Source: SBAX01 sp964421865 (GTDB lineage: Bacteria; Planctomycetota; Phycisphaerae; UBA1845). Taken from it: 9,006 bases of DNA. The first letter of the stretch is position 1; every line of letters begins with the position of its first letter. Both the position numbers and the translations under genes were made by a program. The DNA is taken from assembly GCA_964421865.1 (NCBI GenBank), contig CAYQZH010000187.1:1-9006 (forward strand), read 5' to 3'. This document shows positions 5,620 through 9,006 of this stretch, in pieces. The notes beneath the pieces were generated by a model. It worked only from the letters and a program-made list of their open reading frames with translations, was not told the origin of the DNA and did no database searches.

Positions 5620-7878
5620 ATGGGATTGCTGTCGGTTTCCGCGACGACCCGGGCATTGGATCCGATCGGGACGACATGTACGCGCACCGTGCAAAGCGTC
5701 CAAGTAGCAGGTACGCGCGGGTTCGACGGCGCCGTCTTCGCGACCGCGCCGCCGAACGACTTCGATCGACTCTTTGTCGTCGAATTGCCCGGTCGGATTC
5801 GAATCGTCAAGAATGGCGTGCTGTTGGACAAGCCCTTTCTCGACATCAGCCACCTGATTGTATTACGCGACGAGCAAGGCCTGTTCAGTGCGGTCTTTCA
5901 CCCCGACTTCGCCAACAACGGTTACTTCTATGTGAATTATTCGAACCCCGCCGCCGCCGCCACAATCGTAGCGCGATACCACGTTTCGGACGATCCCGAT
6001 GTGGCCGACCCTGCTTCAGCCTTGACCATCTTGACCGTGTCTCAAAGATCAACCATTCACCAGGGCGGTCAATTGCAGTTCGGCCCCAAGGACGGGTACC
6101 TGTACATCGGCATGGGCGACGGCGGTACATGGACAACGAGCCAAGATCCAAGCTCTCTTCTCGGCAAGATGCTCCGCCTGGACGTGGACAACCCGCCGAC
6201 CTATGTGCCTGCTGACAATCCATTCGTCGGCGACCGTGACCCGCTGGAGGCCGTCCGCGATGAGATCTGGGCCTTCGGTCTACGCAACCCGTGGCGATTC
6301 AGCTTTGATCGCCTCACTGGGGACCTCTACATCGCCGACGTGGGCGCGGGTAGCTGGGAGGAAATCGACGTTCAGCCCGCCGGGAGCGTCGGCGGCGAAA
6401 ACTACGGCTGGCCCTGTTTTGAAGGCAATGCGGCCAACCCCTATTATGAGGAATGTACATTTTCCTTGTTTGGCGCGACGTTTCCGGTTTGGTCGTTTTC
6501 TCATGATTCGGGTTGCGCTGTCTTTGGAGGCTATGTGTATCGAGGTGCGGCCATTCCCGCGCTATACGGGCGATACTTCTACTCGGACCTTTGCGGGGGC
6601 TTTGTGAAGACATTTGAATACCAGGGTGGGCGGGCCATGAATCATCACGATTTCACGGGTGAATTAGTCACCGGAAGGCTGTGTCTCCTGACCTGTTATT
6701 CGTTCGGAGAGGATGCAGCCGGTGAACTGTATTGCTGCGCGTGGAATAGAGTCTATAAATTCGTCCCTCCAACCGTCACACAAGGAGACGCCGGTAGCTT
6801 GCGCAGGGATGGAGGCCTGTTCGGCATCGCAAGCGCCGAAGATTGCAACTCGAATTGCGTACCCGATGATTGTGAAGTCGCACAGGGACACAATGACTGC
6901 AACGAAAACGGGATCCCCGACGATTGCGATCTTCGAGACGGAAATGCCGTCGATTGCAACGGAAACGGCCTGCCGGATGATTGCGAGCCGTACGTGGACT
7001 GCAACAACAACGGGACTCGGGATTTTTGCGACATTTTTTCGGGTCTTAGCGCCGACTGCAATCTGAACGGAGTTCCCGATTCGTGCGACATCGACATTGG
7101 ATCGTCCAAGGACGCGAATGAAGATCAGATCCCGGACGAGTGTGAGGGGGCCTGCTGTCAGTGCAACGGGTCGTGCGCGCTGAGGACGCGCAGCGCGTGC
7201 AGGATCGTATCCGGGTTGTTCAGCGGAACCGGCTCGTCATGCGGTAGCGTGATCTGCGGCCCGCCGAACAATTGTTGCGCGAATCGGACCATTCTTCCGT
7301 CCAACGCGAACGTAGCGGTTCCCTTCGACAATCAGCGTGCGACGACCGACGGGCCCTCGACAATCAATTGTGACGGCCTGAATGAACCTATAGGGGCGGA
7401 CCTCTGGTACGAGTATGTGGCTCCGTGCACCGGGACGGTGCGGGCCAGCCTGTGCGGGACGACGCAATTCGACTCCATCCTCGCCGTCTACGGCGGAACT
7501 ACGACGTGCGACTGCCAACAGATTTTCTCTACGCCGTTGGCCTGCGGCGATGACACATGCGGAATTGTCGGCGGACCGTCTCAGGTCACCGTCAGCACCA
7601 CGACCGGCCGCTGCTACCTCATTCGCGTCGCGGGATGGGACAGCTCCACCGGATACGGAGAGCTTCAAATCTCCTATAACACGTTCTGCGAGCCGCCGGG
7701 TGATTGCGACGGCGATGACCACGTGGATATGCACGACATGGCTGACTTCCAGAACTGTTACACGGGCGCGAACGGCGGACCGATTCCGCCGCGCTGTGCC
7801 TGCGTCGACCTCGACGGTGACCGCGACGTCGACCAGAACGACTGGAGGCTGTTCGTACAAGCCGTCACGGGTCCGTAG
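5620..7878 (+). CDS. Secreted PQQ-dependent sugar dehydrogenase with TSP3-like repeats and dockerin-like C-terminus
   Basis: Counting from the ATG at 5620 there are 752 residues. Residues about 28-382 are a soluble glucose/sorbosone dehydrogenase-type beta-propeller, which oxidises sugars with PQQ and Ca2+: HQGGQLQFGP with the probable catalytic base His147, GYLYIGMGDGG (159-169), GLRNPWRFSFD (220-230), LYIADVG, then ENYGWPCFEG (260-269). Six DCNxNGxPDxCD-type repeats occupy 408-509. A Cys-rich block, GACCQCNGSC onward, covers 510-553. A beta-rich domain (about 557-686, with DLWYEY and FDSILAVYGG) resembles PPC domains, tentatively. A dockerin-like pair of calcium loops ends the protein (DCDGDDHVDMHD at 695-706, DLDGDRDVDQND at 730-741). 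It should be exported and anchored or assembled outside the cell. The true start may be the ACG at 5590, which would supply the missing signal peptide. The propeller substrate is not predictable; lower-homology family members may bind no sugar. Confidence 0.93.
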   Translation: MGLLSVSATTRALDPIGTTCTRTVQSVQVAGTRGFDGAVFATAPPNDFDRLFVVELPGRIRIVKNGVLLDKPFLDISHLIVLRDEQGLFSAVFHPDFANNGYFYVNYSNPAAAATIVARYHVSDDPDVADPASALTILTVSQRSTIHQGGQLQFGPKDGYLYIGMGDGGTWTTSQDPSSLLGKMLRLDVDNPPTYVPADNPFVGDRDPLEAVRDEIWAFGLRNPWRFSFDRLTGDLYIADVGAGSWEEIDVQPAGSVGGENYGWPCFEGNAANPYYEECTFSLFGATFPVWSFSHDSGCAVFGGYVYRGAAIPALYGRYFYSDLCGGFVKTFEYQGGRAMNHHDFTGELVTGRLCLLTCYSFGEDAAGELYCCAWNRVYKFVPPTVTQGDAGSLRRDGGLFGIASAEDCNSNCVPDDCEVAQGHNDCNENGIPDDCDLRDGNAVDCNGNGLPDDCEPYVDCNNNGTRDFCDIFSGLSADCNLNGVPDSCDIDIGSSKDANEDQIPDECEGACCQCNGSCALRTRSACRIVSGLFSGTGSSCGSVICGPPNNCCANRTILPSNANVAVPFDNQRATTDGPSTINCDGLNEPIGADLWYEYVAPCTGTVRASLCGTTQFDSILAVYGGTTTCDCQQIFSTPLACGDDTCGIVGGPSQVTVSTTTGRCYLIRVAGWDSSTGYGELQISYNTFCEPPGDCDGDDHVDMHDMADFQNCYTGANGGPIPPRCACVDLDGDRDVDQNDWRLFVQAVTGP
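6841..7146 (+). repeat. Six protein-level DCNxNGxPDxCD repeats
   Basis: Inside the dehydrogenase, residues 408-419, 426-437, 445-456, 460-471, 479-490 and 498-509 repeat a 12-residue unit with 3-7 residue spacers. The Asp/Asn spacing resembles thrombospondin type 3 calcium loops. The two Cys of each unit probably form a disulfide. The last copy has lost its first Cys (DANEDQIPDECE), the first has Cys in place of the central Gly (DCNSNC), and the fourth reads TRDFC instead of xPDxC, so the copies are old and divergent. Confidence 0.85.
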
Positions 7879-7972
7879 AACACTCGGTTGCAGGTGCTGT
7901 ACGCCGTGACGTGCGGCCGGGTGGCACACCCCCAAACTGGCGTCCGCTGATCCGGCGCGGTATGCAGGAACC

Positions 7973-8860
7973 ATGACCGGCGCACGAATCGTCGACGGCA
8001 AAGCGCTCGCGGAGCGCATCAAGCGGGAGACGGCGGCCACGGTACGCGCCCTCGCCGAAGAAGGAGTACGGGTCAGCCTGGACGCCGTGTTGGTCGGCGA
8101 CCCGGCCGCCGGCGAAATCTACGCCCGTTCGCAGCGCCAGCGGTGCCAGGAGGTCGGCATCACGTATCGGCTGCACGCGCTGGGCGCCGATGCCCGCGAG
8201 GACGACATCCGCGGCCTGATTCGTGAGTTGAACGACGACCGCTCGGTCACGGGGATCCTCCTCAACCTGCCGTTGCCGCCGGGGCTGGATACCCCGGCGA
8301 TCCAGTACTGCATCGATCCGTACAAAGACGTCGAAGGGGTCAACCCGGCCAACATCGGGCTGTTGTTCTACGATACGCCGATCATCGCCCCGTGCACCGC
8401 TCTGGCGGTCATGGAGGTCCTGCAGGAGGCCCGTGTCGAACCTCGCGGCTTGGACGCCGTGGTGGTCGGACAGGGAGGGATCGCGGGCCGGCCGGTCTCG
8501 TTGTTCTTGTTGCAGCGAATGGCCACGGTCACCTGTTGCCATATTGCCACACGCGACGTGTACGAACACACGCGGCGGGCCGATGTCCTGGTCGTTGCCG
8601 TAGGCAAGCCGGGCCTGATCCGGGCCGAGCACGTCAAGCCCGGCGCCGTGGTCATCGACGTGGGCATCAACACCGTCGTCGGGGCCGCGGGCGAACGCCG
8701 GATCGTCGGTGATGTCGCGTTCGACGAGGTGAAGGCCGTGGCCGGGGTGATGACCCCCGTACCCGGCGGCGTGGGACCGGTAACGGTGGCCATTCTGCTG
8801 CGCAGCGCCGCCGAGGCCGCCCGCCAACAGCTCGCTACCCCCCGTCGCTTGGATTCGTGA
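7973..8860 (+). CDS. folD: FolD-type methylenetetrahydrofolate dehydrogenase/cyclohydrolase homologue with altered active site
   Basis: The 295-residue, full-length protein matches the FolD fold: an N-terminal catalytic domain (about 1-140), a Rossmann domain with VVVGQGGIAGRP (163-174), AVGKPGLI, VIDVGIN, and the C-terminal signature TPVPGGVGPVT (261-271). FolD interconverts 5,10-methylene-, 5,10-methenyl- and 10-formyl-tetrahydrofolate in the cytoplasm with NADP. It aligns with E. coli FolD (sequence recalled from memory) without gaps through residue 130, where Tyr50 is kept but Lys54 is Gln, Gln98 is Asn (ILLNLPLP) and Asp121 is Glu (KDVEG). PCTP becomes PCTA, the usual Ser of CHSxT becomes Ile (CHIAT), and GPMT becomes GPVT. 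Cyclohydrolase activity is therefore doubtful; a dehydrogenase-only enzyme or one using another pterin is possible. The ATG at 7973 has AGGA 3 bases upstream. The gene lies 94 bases after the dehydrogenase and no terminator is evident. Confidence 0.92.
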   Translation: MTGARIVDGKALAERIKRETAATVRALAEEGVRVSLDAVLVGDPAAGEIYARSQRQRCQEVGITYRLHALGADAREDDIRGLIRELNDDRSVTGILLNLPLPPGLDTPAIQYCIDPYKDVEGVNPANIGLLFYDTPIIAPCTALAVMEVLQEARVEPRGLDAVVVGQGGIAGRPVSLFLLQRMATVTCCHIATRDVYEHTRRADVLVVAVGKPGLIRAEHVKPGAVVIDVGINTVVGAAGERRIVGDVAFDEVKAVAGVMTPVPGGVGPVTVAILLRSAAEAARQQLATPRRLDS

Positions 8861-8945
8861 TCGCAACCGTGGAACTGAGCGACATCCAAATCCGCGTCCC
8901 CTGGGAAAGTTGGGTTTCATTCGTAAGTCCTTGTGAATAAAGGAG

Positions 8946-8968
8946 TTAGCCAAGAGAGAATTGGCTAA
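8946..8968 (+). other. Perfect 8-bp hairpin downstream of folD
   Basis: TTAGCCAA (8946-8953) and TTGGCTAA (8961-8968) form a perfect inverted repeat with a 7-base purine loop (GAGAGAA). There is no T-run after it, so it is not a standard intrinsic terminator. It lies 12 bases upstream of a strong ribosome site, so it may belong to the leader of the next gene, or stabilise the 3' end of the folD transcript. Confidence 0.5.
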
Positions 8969-8980
8969 GCCGTACGCCGT

Positions 8981-8986
8981 AGGAGG
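8981..8986 (+). promoter_or_regulatory. Strong Shine-Dalgarno sequence for a gene at the right edge
   Basis: AGGAGG matches the anti-Shine-Dalgarno sequence perfectly. An in-window start could be TTG at 8996-8998, 9 bases downstream, but only a few bases follow and the true start may lie beyond the edge. The region between folD and this site (8861-8980) shows no gene. Confidence 0.35.
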
Positions 8987-9006
8987 AAACAGACTTTGTC
9001 TATTCC

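Noticed and set aside
6841..7146. Repeat region considered as a CRISPR-like or DNA tandem array
   Set aside because: The regularity is at protein level (DCNxNGxPDxCD) inside one continuous coding frame; the bases between copies differ too much for a DNA repeat array.
7865..8953. Long minus-strand open frame (362 codons) opposite folD
   Set aside because: folD is unambiguous on the plus strand; the opposite frame is open because of the GC-rich codon pattern and has a low-complexity Arg/Asp-rich translation.

Overview
The window is GC-rich bacterial DNA, most likely from a planctomycete (Phycisphaerae-like) or a close relative. The main pointer is the large exported protein at 5620-7878. It joins a PQQ-type sugar dehydrogenase domain to a run of DCNxNGxPDxCD repeats, a Cys-rich GACC module and a dockerin-like C-terminus, a combination I associate with planctomycete secreted proteins. 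The Tat-exported asparaginase and the LTxxQ-motif exported protein fit the same picture. This assignment is inference from protein style; no rRNA or other phylogenetic marker is present.

Layout. Positions 2-112 (+) probably hold the last codons of a gene that enters from the left. Next is a compact minus-strand operon, read from 2308 down to 138: an O6-methylguanine-DNA methyltransferase (ogt-like), then a Tat-exported N4-(beta-N-acetylglucosaminyl)-L-asparaginase coupled through a TGATG overlap, then a small SEC-C zinc-motif protein 27 bases further on. Positions 2309-2705 hold no convincing gene. Another minus-strand gene (2706-3755) encodes an exported, charged protein with four LTxxQ-like motifs. 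A 241-base divergent intergenic region separates it from plus-strand genes: a multi-pass M48 zinc metalloprotease (3997-5499), the PQQ-dehydrogenase/TSP3-like/dockerin protein (5620-7878) with a near-consensus sigma70-type promoter, and a FolD homologue (7973-8860). The right edge (8861-9006) holds a perfect 8-bp hairpin and a strong Shine-Dalgarno sequence for a gene that begins at or beyond the edge.

Functionally this is mostly an ordinary chromosomal neighbourhood: alkylation repair, turnover of glycopeptides outside the cytoplasm, envelope proteolysis, extracellular sugar oxidation and one-carbon metabolism. I see no phage, transposon, CRISPR or defence system. The points most worth a second look are: the FolD homologue, in which three key active-site positions (Lys54, Gln98, Asp121 in E. 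coli numbering) are all substituted; the apparent ACG start codon that would complete the missing signal peptide of the dehydrogenase; the five-Cys insert in the M48 protease next to its third zinc ligand; the fourfold LTxxQ protein; and an AT-rich dyad lying over the start codon of the protease gene.
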